A stretch of 64,000 nt of DNA from Paenibacillus sonchi (GTDB lineage Bacteria; Bacillota; Bacilli; Paenibacillales; Paenibacillaceae). This document shows positions 8,014 to 16,804 of the stretch, in pieces. The DNA lies in the NCBI RefSeq assembly GCF_016772475.1, contig NZ_CP068595.1, positions 7,068,001-7,132,000 on the forward strand, in the 5' to 3' direction. The stretch's first letter is position 1. Each line of letters begins with the position of its first letter. The position numbers were made by a program, and so were the translations under genes. The notes beneath the pieces were generated by a model, which was not told where the DNA came from, ran no database searches, and saw only the letters and a program-made list of their open reading frames with translations.

Positions 8014-9627
8014 TTATGCCGATGGGGCAGCCGGGTTGTCCTCCGCGACCATCGTTCTGTTTCTTCCGTTGCTCTTGGCACGGTATAGCGCCTGATCCGC
8101 TTTCTTCAGCAGCTCCGCCTGCTCTGAAGCATGCTGCGGATAGTGGGCGATGCCCTGCGATACAGTAACTTGCGTGGGAATCGGCCCCTTCCTCTGCTCC
8201 AGCGCCCGGCGGACTCTTTCCGCCACATTGAAGGCTTCGGCCGGACGGGTGCGTGCCAGCAGAATGACAAATTCTTCACCGCCAAAACGGTGGCACACAT
8301 CATCCGGGCGAAGCGAGGAGACGATCACTCCGGCCACATGCTTCAGCACCTCATCACCGGTGACATGGCCATAGGTATCGTTCACGAACTTGAACCGGTC
8401 CACATCCAGCACAATCAGTGAAAATGGAATCCCTGAGGCAATCCACTGGCTCAAGGTATATTCCAGCGACCTCCGGTTCTTCAGCCCGGTCAACGTATCG
8501 GTCGCTGCCTCCTGTGTCAGTTGATCCGTCTGCTTCTGGATGTCCGCTACCGCTAAAAACACAGCCTTCGTCAGCAAATCGGCCTCCCGGCTCCAGTGCG
8601 GCTTGACCGGCGGAAGCACTATCCTTTCCTTGCCCATCTTGCTGACCAAATCGGCCAGATAGGCAAACGGCCGAGCCAGTCTGTGGGCTACAAGAATCAC
8701 AGCGCTCAGCAGAATAATGAACGGAATCAGGGAATACGCGATAATGGTCTGAATATGGCCGATCAGCTGCTGACGGATCAGCGCCACCGGTGAAACGACC
8801 ACAATTCCCCAGCCGCTCTCTGGAACACTGGAGTATCCGGCGAGCAGTTCATTTCCATTAAGGTTGCGGACCTGCTGTTCCCCGCTTTGCCCCTTCATCA
8901 GCTTCTGCACAACCTCGTTGCCGCTGACATCATTCCCGAAGAGGCGCTTGTCCGGGTGATACAGCAAATGTCCGCCGGAATCCACAATATAATAATAAGA
9001 TCCAAAATCGTCCACTTTGTTATTTCCAAAAATACTGGACAGAACGTTATTCTCCTGCAGATAAATGGTACCACCCAGTATACCAAGATATGTACCGTCA
9101 TTGCTGAAGATCGGCTGACTCAGGAACACGATTAGCCTATTGGTGTTCTTTGTCATATAAGGAGCAGAAGTGTACGGCTGTTTGAGCTCCAACGCTTCTT
9201 TAGCCGCTTGAGAAGTGATATGTTTGCCCGCAGTCCCTATTGAGGTGGGTTCCACGTTGCGGACCAGCCCGTCTTTGCCAATAACAACAATGGAATTAAA
9301 ATAATTGCTGCTGTTACGCATCAACTCCAATTGATGCCCCACTTGCTCAGGTGTCATACCGTCCACCTTGGAAAGCATCTGTGCATTATGTGCCAGGCTG
9401 CCGCGTATGGATTGAAATAAGGAGTCCATGGTCCTCGCCATGCGGTCGGCATTGGAGAAATTCAGGTGGAGCGTTGTTTCCATCAACGATTGTTTTTTGG
9501 AGTCATAAGAACCCACCATAATTATAGTTGTGGTTAGCAGAACCACCAGCGTTACAAGGCCTGTAAAAAGCGATGTTAGACTGAGCTTTTTACCTTGACG
9601 CAGCCCGGCCTTTCTCTGTATATGCAA
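8014..9627 (-). CDS. Membrane diguanylate cyclase (dCache-GGDEF)
   Basis: 537 residues from a TTG at 9627, chosen because AAGGAGGG lies 8 bases upstream; a longer reading to 9678 has no ribosome site. One N-terminal helix, an extracellular Cache-type sensor domain of about 240 residues (YLGILGGTIYL, GSYYYIVDSGGHLLYHPD, VPESGWGIVVVSP), a second membrane helix near residue 290 and a HAMP-like linker lead to a GGDEF domain with TDTLTGLKNRR and an active-site GGEEF. RPDD five residues before GGEEF is the inhibitory I-site. It should make cyclic di-GMP in response to an extracellular small molecule. It appears monocistronic. Confidence 0.92.
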   Translation of the reverse strand: MHIQRKAGLRQGKKLSLTSLFTGLVTLVVLLTTTIIMVGSYDSKKQSLMETTLHLNFSNADRMARTMDSLFQSIRGSLAHNAQMLSKVDGMTPEQVGHQLELMRNSSNYFNSIVVIGKDGLVRNVEPTSIGTAGKHITSQAAKEALELKQPYTSAPYMTKNTNRLIVFLSQPIFSNDGTYLGILGGTIYLQENNVLSSIFGNNKVDDFGSYYYIVDSGGHLLYHPDKRLFGNDVSGNEVVQKLMKGQSGEQQVRNLNGNELLAGYSSVPESGWGIVVVSPVALIRQQLIGHIQTIIAYSLIPFIILLSAVILVAHRLARPFAYLADLVSKMGKERIVLPPVKPHWSREADLLTKAVFLAVADIQKQTDQLTQEAATDTLTGLKNRRSLEYTLSQWIASGIPFSLIVLDVDRFKFVNDTYGHVTGDEVLKHVAGVIVSSLRPDDVCHRFGGEEFVILLARTRPAEAFNVAERVRRALEQRKGPIPTQVTVSQGIAHYPQHASEQAELLKKADQALYRAKSNGRNRTMVAEDNPAAPSA

Positions 9628-9804
9628 ACTATTACCCTCCTTGATTCTGGAAAACGGCTTAGTTCCATAATACAACAAACCATAATGTTATTCGACAATA
9701 AATGAGCATATTTCCTCATTTCGCTCCTAATGGTTTGCCGCAGCCTTCCGATGGAAATAATCATACTGACGGCATGCGAAATCAGATTATATGGAGCGGA
9801 TACT

Positions 9805-10890
9805 GTGCAAAAAATCTCTGCCTATCAGTTATTTACCATAACCTTTATTTTTCAGTTGGGGACTACGATTATTTTTGGCTTTGGGGGTACAGCCGGCCGG
9901 GAGGCGTGGATCGCCGAACTGATTTCCTGTTCTCTGGGGGTAATCATCATTCTGATCTATACTACTTTAATGCGGATGAATCCGGGGTTATCTCTTGTGG
10001 AGTGGTTTCCTGCACAATTGGGCCGCTGGATCGGCACACCCATAGCATTTTTATACCCTCTATTGTTTCTGTATACTGTAGGACGCATTGTTGCGGATAT
10101 TAGAGATATGGTTTCAACAACCATTTTAAACAATACACCGCTGCTCCTGATCACAGGGCTGTTTGTCATCATCATCGCCTATTGCGTATATGGCGGCGCT
10201 CAGATCATTGCCCGGCTGGGAGAAATATTTTTTCCCATTGTTATCCTCATCTTTAGTATTGAGATTATCCTGCTTTTCAGCTCCGGGGTCATGCATATCA
10301 CGAATATAGAGCCTGTGCTGGAACACGGATGGGGGCCCATCTGGAACGTGGTCTATCCAGCCGGTATCACTCAACCCTTTGGGGAGACGCTGGCTCTTGC
10401 CATGATCTGGCCTCTATCCAAAACCCCCTCAAAAGTGATGAAGATAACGGTTCTCTCCACTTTGCTGTCAGGAATCATGATAGCCTGTCTAGATATATTT
10501 GTGATTTCCGTTTTTGGGGGCGTCTTTTCGCGTTTCCTGTATCCCCTCTACACCTTATTAAGTTTAATCAGTGTCGGAAAGTTTATTGAAAACCTGCAGA
10601 TGTTTGGCGTGCTTTATTTTTTAATGACGGCATTATTGAAAGGTGCCATTTATATGTATGCCGCGCTGAAAGGGGTCCAGCAATTGACGAAGTTAAAGAG
10701 CTACCATGCACTTATGATCCCCGGATGCATCATCGCTTTGCTGCTGGGAATGACAATGTCACAAAACATCGCTGAACACATTTATTATCATCATTTTAAA
10801 ATACTGGTTCCCTATGTGTGGGTCCCCTTGTTTATTATCCTGCCAACGGCCCTGCTTCTGGTTGCCTGGTTCCGGCAACTCAAGAAATGA
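9805..10890 (+). CDS. GerAB-type spore germination receptor permease subunit (locus 1)
   Basis: 361 residues from a GTG at 9805, chosen because GGAG lies 8 bases upstream and this matches the usual GerAB length; an ATG at 9730 adds 25 unlikely residues. About ten membrane helices of the amino-acid/polyamine transporter type. The start is typical: ISAYQLFTITFIFQLGTT, then FGFGGTAGREAWIAEL. It is the B subunit of a GerA-type nutrient receptor in the spore inner membrane. Unusually it sits on the opposite strand to the gerAA and gerAC genes and converges on gerAC with a 4-base gap. Confidence 0.88.
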   Translation: MQKISAYQLFTITFIFQLGTTIIFGFGGTAGREAWIAELISCSLGVIIILIYTTLMRMNPGLSLVEWFPAQLGRWIGTPIAFLYPLLFLYTVGRIVADIRDMVSTTILNNTPLLLITGLFVIIIAYCVYGGAQIIARLGEIFFPIVILIFSIEIILLFSSGVMHITNIEPVLEHGWGPIWNVVYPAGITQPFGETLALAMIWPLSKTPSKVMKITVLSTLLSGIMIACLDIFVISVFGGVFSRFLYPLYTLLSLISVGKFIENLQMFGVLYFLMTALLKGAIYMYAALKGVQQLTKLKSYHALMIPGCIIALLLGMTMSQNIAEHIYYHHFKILVPYVWVPLFIILPTALLLVAWFRQLKK

Positions 10891-10894
10891 AACT

Positions 10895-12121
10895 TCACCG
10901 TTTTATTTCGTCATCCATCAAATGCACCGATGGCCCTGTTACACCTATCCGCCGGACCTTCAAATCTGCTTTTACAAATACTTCAGCTTTCGAAAACTCC
11001 AGATCCCAGTTATTCTTCAAGGATTTCCATTGTGATGGAATTTTATTGTGAATGACATCCCCGAATCCAAAGACATCTGTCCCATACTTTTTTTGCACTT
11101 TGGTAATGGTTTGAAGAACCGATTCTTCAATATGTTTGTTGAATGTGTCCTGCAGCAGGTTTACATTGCCCGGTTGTGTCAGGTCCAGACGTGCATTGTT
11201 TTCACGGATGTCTCCTTGCCCCGTTAACGTGACAAAGATTTTTATCTGGTTTCCGCGGATTACAGGCTGAATCTTGCTGCCCGGATTATTCACATCCATA
11301 CTGGCGTTTCCTTTTTGATCCGGAATTTGGGTTGAAATCGTCAGCTTCTGCAATTTTCCGGTTACCCATCGCAAGATGCGGGCATCTGATGTTTTCAAGA
11401 ATCCCACCAGTTTCAGATCCTGATCAAAAATCCCAGCTCCTGAAATACGGAAGCCTTCTGCATCAACATTTTCGGATGAATCCTGCTGCTCTCCTTCCTG
11501 TGATAAACCCGTGTTCAAGCCGCTTACAAGGACAGGGACGGTCGGACTGCTTCCTTTGCTGCTTGCAGATACCAGAAAATTTATAAACCCCATCTCCATA
11601 AGCGTTCCGATCTGGTCATATTCCCCTAAAGCCCCGAGACCGGGTATGGTTTCCAGCGGATACGATATGTTCAAAAACTCCCTCGCCGTACTTCCCTTGA
11701 CAACAAACAGATCGGTCCGCAGCTTGAGGTTCGGATCCCGGGTATAGGTATCTAGTACATCCTTAATTCCGTGTCTGGCCAATGACTCTCCAATTACAAT
11801 GACCCGCCGGTGGCCGCGGAATACCCGCCGGGAAAGCTTGGTCTGCATCTTCTGCACGGCATCCAGCGTGTTCATGCCGGAGCTGGTTACGACAAAAAAG
11901 GGTTTTCCCTGACCCGCTCCAGCTTTACCGTCGCCTTGTCCGCTGCTGATTTTTGACGGAACAATGACCTGAGCACTAATCATTACGTCATCGTCCTGCC
12001 CTTTGTCGATCCCCCAAGCAAGTTCAATGGCAAGTTCGTTCACCTCTGTACTGTCCCAGCAACCTGAGGTAAATATAAGAGAGAGGAGCAGGCAGGAAGA
12101 AACGATCCGTTTTTTATTCAT
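10895..12121 (-). CDS. GerAC-type (Ger(x)C) spore germination lipoprotein (locus 1)
   Basis: 408 residues. The signal peptide ends with lipobox FTSGC (Cys21), followed by WDSTEVNELAIE, the conserved start of Ger(x)C proteins. The body has DAVQKMQTKLSRRVFRGHRRVIVIGE and a C-terminal GerAC domain with the conserved FGDVIHNKIPSQW. It is the C subunit of a germinant receptor, lipid-anchored to the outer face of the spore inner membrane. Its start overlaps the gerAA stop by 4 bases (ATGA), indicating translational coupling. Confidence 0.93.
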   Translation of the reverse strand: MNKKRIVSSCLLLSLIFTSGCWDSTEVNELAIELAWGIDKGQDDDVMISAQVIVPSKISSGQGDGKAGAGQGKPFFVVTSSGMNTLDAVQKMQTKLSRRVFRGHRRVIVIGESLARHGIKDVLDTYTRDPNLKLRTDLFVVKGSTAREFLNISYPLETIPGLGALGEYDQIGTLMEMGFINFLVSASSKGSSPTVPVLVSGLNTGLSQEGEQQDSSENVDAEGFRISGAGIFDQDLKLVGFLKTSDARILRWVTGKLQKLTISTQIPDQKGNASMDVNNPGSKIQPVIRGNQIKIFVTLTGQGDIRENNARLDLTQPGNVNLLQDTFNKHIEESVLQTITKVQKKYGTDVFGFGDVIHNKIPSQWKSLKNNWDLEFSKAEVFVKADLKVRRIGVTGPSVHLMDDEIKR

Positions 12122-13626
12122 TGATCTCCCCTCTTTCGATTCGGATTAGGCTGCTGGCCTTTGGGGATACGTCTTTTGTTTGCCCCGGAGACGTAAGCCG
12201 GGCGCACATTCATGCTCCATCGGGGTGCGCGGACAAATACATCCTTCAAGCCCCGGAGGGTTTGTGGAGCGACCGGACTCATATACGGAACACCAAATGA
12301 ACTTAGACCCAGAAGATGTATGATCATAATGAATAATCCGCAGATAATACCGTATAAACCCAGCACCCCCGCCAAAATCAGCATAGGAAACCGGAGCATC
12401 CGGTACGCAGTCCCAAAATTGTATCGCGGAATAGCAAATGAGGAGATCCCCGTTACGGCAACCACAATTACCACAGGGGCAGATACGATGCCTGCTTGCA
12501 CAGCAGCTTGTCCAATGACAAGTGCCCCGACAATACTAACAGCCGAACCGATGGCTTTTGGCAGACGAATCCCCGCTTCACGGAGCCCCTCGAACATAAA
12601 TTCCATCAATAAGGTCTCAACAAATGTTGGAAAAGGGACGCCTTCCCTGGAACTGGCAATACTGATGAGCAGGTTGGTTGGAATGAGCTGCTGATGGAAG
12701 GTTGAAAGCGCAACATACAAAGACGGCAGCAGCAATGACATATTGACCAGGGAATAGCGGATGAACCGGATGAAGGTTGTATAGATTGACCGCTCGTAAT
12801 AGTCCTCAACCGCCTGTAGTCCAGTCCAAAAATTCATCGGAACGATCAGTACAAAAGGAGTATTATCTACCATAATCGCAATTTTGCCCTCCAGCAGACT
12901 TGCGCTTACGACGTCAGGGCGTTCAGTATTTTGAATTTGCGGAAAAGGAGACCAAGGGACATCTTCGATAAATTCTTCAATAAAATCCGATTCCATGACT
13001 CCGTCAATCTGGATTTGCCTGATTCGATTACGTACTTCCTCCAGGACGGTATCCGAGGCAACTCCATGAATATAAGCAATTATGACTTCCGTCTGAGAAA
13101 ATTGACCCACTGTAACGGATTCCATTTTCAGCTCCACACTGCGGATTCGTCTGCGGATCAGGCTGGTGTTGGTTCGTAAGGTTTCTGTGAAGCCGTCTCT
13201 CGGTCCACGGACAGTTACCTCAGCCTCCGGTTCTTCAACCCCGCGTTTTTCAGATCTTTTGAGACTTGCAACTAAAACCTGCTTTTCTCCCTCAACCAAT
13301 ATGGCGATATTCGCCTTTAATATTCCATCGGTTACCTCATTTAGCGTAGAAACCGTCTGAACCTTTGCAATGGCTACAAGCTGCTGTTGAATGATTTCTC
13401 CCGGCGTGTAAGCGTGGTTCAACCCGTCAGTATTCTTATCAAACAGGATGGGTTGCAGCACAACCTTTTCCAGGGTTTGTGTATCGGTCAATCCATCTAT
13501 GTAAACCAAAAGGACTCTCGGATCGACGTTGAATGTCCGAAATACGATATCGGAACAATCCTGAAAAATTTCTCTAAGCGTCTGTTCATTCTTTGCGAGG
13601 TCAGTGCTCAATTCGGTAAAACGCAT
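12118..13626 (-). CDS. GerAA-type spore germination receptor subunit (locus 1)
   Basis: 502 residues. The large N-terminal soluble domain has IAILVEGEKQVLVASLK, VRGPRDGFTETLRTNTSLIRRRIR and DVPWSPFPQIQNTERPDVV, all characteristic of GerAA. It is followed by four to five membrane helices (LVNMSLLLPSLYVALSTFH, SREGVPFPTFVE, LPKAIGSAVSIVGALVIGQA). The A subunit forms the oligomeric core of the nutrient-gated germinant receptor. GGAGGG precedes ATG 13626. It is coupled to gerAC downstream and lies 29 bases after a small membrane-protein gene. Confidence 0.94.
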   Translation of the reverse strand: MRFTELSTDLAKNEQTLREIFQDCSDIVFRTFNVDPRVLLVYIDGLTDTQTLEKVVLQPILFDKNTDGLNHAYTPGEIIQQQLVAIAKVQTVSTLNEVTDGILKANIAILVEGEKQVLVASLKRSEKRGVEEPEAEVTVRGPRDGFTETLRTNTSLIRRRIRSVELKMESVTVGQFSQTEVIIAYIHGVASDTVLEEVRNRIRQIQIDGVMESDFIEEFIEDVPWSPFPQIQNTERPDVVSASLLEGKIAIMVDNTPFVLIVPMNFWTGLQAVEDYYERSIYTTFIRFIRYSLVNMSLLLPSLYVALSTFHQQLIPTNLLISIASSREGVPFPTFVETLLMEFMFEGLREAGIRLPKAIGSAVSIVGALVIGQAAVQAGIVSAPVVIVVAVTGISSFAIPRYNFGTAYRMLRFPMLILAGVLGLYGIICGLFIMIIHLLGLSSFGVPYMSPVAPQTLRGLKDVFVRAPRWSMNVRPAYVSGANKRRIPKGQQPNPNRKRGDQ

Positions 13627-13655
13627 AGTTACCCTCCATCTTTTTCAAAAGATGC

Positions 13656-14105
13656 CTAATCTAAATTCCCAATGCTTATCGCAGAGAACTGCTTTAAGAT
13701 TTGGATTGCCTTATGCGAATCGCCTTGTTCGCAATGAATAATCAGCATGACTACGGCTTTTGTATCTGACGCTTTATGGTTCAGTCTTTTTCCTCCCATA
13801 AGAAAGAGGATCAAGCTTGCGCACACCCCTGCCGCCAATCCGATAAGTCCCCACAGAATAGGCCCCCACCTCAGTTCAAAACCGAAAGAAGCCCCTAATA
13901 CTGCAAAGATGGTGCCCAGAATTGCAGCCATATCGATTACGCCAACTCCCTCGGCCCGGCAGATGGAATCGGACAGGCTTATGCTGCGCGTTGTCGGTTC
14001 CATTGGAACAGCAGCTATGCTCTCTCTGCCGAACCCGTCCTGTTCCAAAGCCAGAATTGCCAATTCCACATACACAGAGGACTCAAAAGAAGAGAACACA
14101 TGCAA
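13656..14105 (-). CDS. Small membrane protein of the germination operon, unknown function
   Basis: 149 residues from a TTG directly abutting the stop codon of the preceding gene, with GAGGG 7 bases upstream. The N-terminal segment (VYVELAILALEQDGF) and C-terminal segment (KAVVMLIIHCEQGDSHKAIQILKQF) look like the two halves of a small alpha/beta domain. Between them lie two Gly/Ala-rich hydrophobic segments of the glycine-zipper sort (AAILGTIFAVLGASFGF and LIGLAAGVCASLILFLMGG). The family was not recognised. Tight packing between the TM2-like gene and gerAA suggests expression in the forespore and a role with the receptor; that role is inferred. Confidence 0.65.
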   Translation of the reverse strand: MHVFSSFESSVYVELAILALEQDGFGRESIAAVPMEPTTRSISLSDSICRAEGVGVIDMAAILGTIFAVLGASFGFELRWGPILWGLIGLAAGVCASLILFLMGGKRLNHKASDTKAVVMLIIHCEQGDSHKAIQILKQFSAISIGNLD

Positions 14106-14900
14106 TTAAGATCCCTCATTTCCTTTCGATTCAAACAGCTTATAGCTCCGGGGTTGAACATGTTCCCGGAGAAATCGAAACTGCTCTTGCTCGTACAATT
14201 TGTTATGCTGGACTGCTATTTTGTACGACTCATAAGCCGCAAAACAAAAGATAGACGGATAGTAACAGATCCATTCGGGATCAAGTACAGCCTGCGCTTG
14301 CCCAAAGGAACCGTTAATCATATATATACAGGCTTCAACAAGATGTGAATAATAAGAAATGAAGGTACAGCACACGAAGAGAAATGAACCGCTCAGCAAT
14401 TTATGCAAATATAGATGGCCCAATCCCGGGAATAACAAGGACCAGACCAGAGCGACCTCCGGCAGCCGCTTATCCAGCATATTCAGGCTCACCCCATTCA
14501 TCTTGAATAGCGTTATGGGCGCAGCCTCACGTTCAGCCAGCAAGCAATGCTTGTTCAGATCGGCCGTTTTGCGGGAACTGTCCCATATGCAGTAAATGTA
14601 GACGGGAATATACAGAAGCACCCATCTTGGGTTCAGTACGCCTTTCGCGATATCAAACCTTCCATTAAAGGAATAAACCATCGCTTTGTTAATCCCTGCA
14701 CCGTTATTAATCACGATTTCCCAAACGATGAACATAAACCCCTTCAAATAATATCCCAGGCTCAGATGGCCCAAACCGGGAAAAGCCGCCGACCACCACG
14801 CCACAACCCAAGGGTTCCTTAAATAGATATGGTTGTTATTGTATATCGCCATATAGCTGTTATACCTGCGGATATGCTTTGCTTCTGTCTTATGCTCCAC
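14106..14900 (-). CDS. Membrane protein with two TM2-like repeats, germination operon
   Basis: 264 residues from GTG 14900. Two homologous halves carry WSAAFPGLGHLSLGYYLKGF (about residue 37) and WSLLFPGLGHLYLHKLLSG (about residue 153), each followed by hydrophobic segments and a NP.W or DPEW element. PGLGH motifs at a helix start are typical of TM2/DUF-type small membrane proteins. It is a duplicated membrane protein of unknown function. It abuts the next gene with no gap and lies 15 bases after the previous one, so it belongs to the gerAA-gerAC transcription unit. Confidence 0.7.
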   Translation of the reverse strand: MEHKTEAKHIRRYNSYMAIYNNNHIYLRNPWVVAWWSAAFPGLGHLSLGYYLKGFMFIVWEIVINNGAGINKAMVYSFNGRFDIAKGVLNPRWVLLYIPVYIYCIWDSSRKTADLNKHCLLAEREAAPITLFKMNGVSLNMLDKRLPEVALVWSLLFPGLGHLYLHKLLSGSFLFVCCTFISYYSHLVEACIYMINGSFGQAQAVLDPEWICYYPSIFCFAAYESYKIAVQHNKLYEQEQFRFLREHVQPRSYKLFESKGNEGS

Positions 14901-14915
14901 CTGGATTGCCCCCGC

Positions 14916-15448
14916 TTAGTATGTCTTTTTAACCTCTTCCCTGCGGCTCCTCTGCCACCGGTTCCGTGCAAATGCCATACGGTACAAGATAAGTTGAATA
15001 CTTATCAGAAACAAGTAGATGGGGAAGGAATAACCGGAATGGTAGCCGTGTTTGTAATGGTACACTCCAGCCTTAAAGGCCAGCCATTCGAGCCCGACAG
15101 ACACCGCCGCCCAGAAGAGAATATACGCAACCGTCATCAGTTCGGACATCCGCAACCGCTCATAACCGTAAATGAACAAATACCCAAACGGCGAATACAT
15201 CAGATAAGTAAATAAATCAAACAGCTGGTAGGTGGACTGGTCCCCCAAATCATAAAAATCAAACGGCGGCAGCCCGATCGCATGGTCGATAATGTGCCCG
15301 AAGGTAATGCCAACAAGCAGATTAAAGGTTGTTTGGGCGGGGAAAATCGCCGGGGCAACAACCAGACCACCGCGAAACCCACTACAATAATCCCGATGAT
15401 GAACCACTCATTCCCGTTAAAATGATTGTCATAGACGATTTTCTTCAT
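14916..15448 (-). pseudogene. CBO0543-like membrane protein, frame broken at a C4 run
   Basis: The start is ATG 15448, overlapping the upstream stop by one base. The N-terminus MKKIVYDNHFNGNEWFIIG and first helix read in one frame as far as about 15355. The remainder (FNLLVGITFGHIIDHAIGLPP, then SVGLEWLAFKAGVYHYKHGY and a final helix with a basic tail) reads in another frame. One added C in the run at 15352-15355 joins them into about 177 residues with five helices. The EWLA...G..HYK..YS signature near the C-terminus resembles CBO0543-type membrane proteins; this assignment is tentative. Function unknown. Confidence 0.6.
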
Positions 15449-15981
15449 CAGCGCATCCACCCTTCTTTTGAAGCCATTCGTTGAAAGAGACGCCCCATCA
15501 GCAAAGCATAGATCATTAAGGCTATAATCATCACCGCCTCCAAAACGAAGTTCCACCCCGTATAGATAAGTACGGAGTTCCAACTTAGCATCGCTCCAGC
15601 GAACATTTGGAAGAGAAAAGCATAGACCGATATTCCCCAGCGGATACTGGCTTTGGAGGTAGTTAAAAACACATTAGCGAAGGTAAGAAGAACGAATGCA
15701 TCGGTGATGTCATTGTGTATGGCCATGGACAGGTAGTGAGGGATGCTGTTTATATTGATTTGGAGCAGCTTTAGATTGTAAGTCAAAACCGTTATTTTGT
15801 TAGTCAGCATAATTTCAATAACCATAAGCAGAAGAAAGTTGGCGGCCAGCGGCAGCTTACTCGGCAGGCAGACCATGACCCCAATACAGAACCACGCAAA
15901 CACGAAAAATATGATGACGACCAACGTAAAATGCCTTCCCTTCTCTGTCAAGCTTTGACTTCTAATTTTCCCCATACGCAT
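15448..15981 (-). CDS. Hypothetical multi-helix membrane protein, first gene of the germination operon
   Basis: About 177 residues from ATG 15981. Five or six hydrophobic segments (FTLVVIIFFVFAWFCIGVMV, LLLMVIEIMLTNK, AFVLLTFANVFL, VLEAVMIIALMIYALLMG). The size and topology resemble the next gene, so the two may be distantly related. The start is uncertain: the frame extends upstream to 16071 but crosses a terminator, so a start after 15995 is preferred; a TTG at about 15936 with a better GGGAAGG site is another option. The stop TGA overlaps the next ATG by one base. No function recognised. Confidence 0.6.
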   Translation of the reverse strand: MRMGKIRSQSLTEKGRHFTLVVIIFFVFAWFCIGVMVCLPSKLPLAANFLLLMVIEIMLTNKITVLTYNLKLLQININSIPHYLSMAIHNDITDAFVLLTFANVFLTTSKASIRWGISVYAFLFQMFAGAMLSWNSVLIYTGWNFVLEAVMIIALMIYALLMGRLFQRMASKEGWMR

Positions 15982-15994
15982 GTGGCTTATGCAC

Positions 15995-16036
15995 GAAAAA
16001 AGAAGAGCGGAGGCCGATGGACCCCACTCTTCTTTC
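15995..16036 (-). terminator. Terminator after the pentapeptide-repeat gene
   Basis: On the minus strand AAGAAGAG and CTCTTCTT form the base of a stem extended by G/C pairs, followed by TTTTTT. It is about 32 bases past the pentapeptide-repeat stop codon and just before the first gene of the germination series. It therefore separates the two transcription units. Confidence 0.75.
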
Positions 16037-16067
16037 TCCTTCTGATATGCTGCTCCCTGATCCGGAC

Positions 16068-16673
16068 TCAATCTATCTTCGCTCCATAGGAGCGCAGGAA
16101 CAGGACAGCCTGCTCCATATCCATCCGGACGCCGGTAACATCCAAAGCTTTCAAATTCATCCCATCCAGCTTGGCTCCCCGCAGATCGGCCCCCTTCAGC
16201 TTGGCTTTGCTCAGCGTTACCCGCGTCAAATCACAGTCCCGCAAATCAGCCTTCGTCAGATCACTCTCCGAAAGATCCGCTTCATGGAAACGGACCCCGC
16301 GCAAATCCTGCTTTCCGAGCTTGGCATGCCGCAAATTCGTATACGACCAGTCACCCTGGCTTAACGTAATGCCGTCTATCTGAGCGCCCGAGAAGTCCGA
16401 GCCGGTCATTTTGCAGGAGATAAATTTGGTGACGAAGAGATTGGCACCGCTGAATTTACAATTTTCGAACGCGGATTCAGTGTGGATTGAAGCATTCAGG
16501 GCAGCGCCTTTAAAATCACATTCTATGAAACGGCAATGGCTGGTATCGATTTCTTCCATTGAGGTATTCATGAACGTACAGTTTGTAAACGTGCAGCGGA
16601 TCAGCTCCCCATAACGTAAATCATGCCCGTCAAAACGGACATCCACAAATTCCCGGTCGTTGTACTGATACAT
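16068..16673 (-). CDS. Pentapeptide-repeat protein
   Basis: 201 residues. From about residue 20 to 185 the sequence follows the A(D/N)LXX pentapeptide pattern (CTFTNCTFMN, GANLFVTKF, GSDFSGAQID, EADLSESDLTKADLRDCDL, KLKGADLRGAKLDGMNL). This predicts a right-handed quadrilateral beta-helix. Some relatives (Qnr, MfpA) mimic DNA and protect gyrase, but most are uncharacterised, and nothing here fixes the role. It appears monocistronic, with its own terminator. Confidence 0.9.
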   Translation of the reverse strand: MYQYNDREFVDVRFDGHDLRYGELIRCTFTNCTFMNTSMEEIDTSHCRFIECDFKGAALNASIHTESAFENCKFSGANLFVTKFISCKMTGSDFSGAQIDGITLSQGDWSYTNLRHAKLGKQDLRGVRFHEADLSESDLTKADLRDCDLTRVTLSKAKLKGADLRGAKLDGMNLKALDVTGVRMDMEQAVLFLRSYGAKID

Positions 16674-16804
16674 ATGATTCCTCCGATAATAGAAAGTTCA
16701 ACACATCCTTAATTTTAACATATGCATGTCAAGTACATTTACCAGTTTGTGGCATGCTGCAGAGGCCCTCCCCGCTCTTTTTGCCTCCAAAGAGGTTTCG
16801 ATCA

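Noticed and set aside
15982..16071. TTG start at 16071 for the first membrane protein of the germination series
   Set aside because: The extension would overlap the pentapeptide stop codon and run through a strong terminator hairpin; the added residues are not hydrophobic or family-like.
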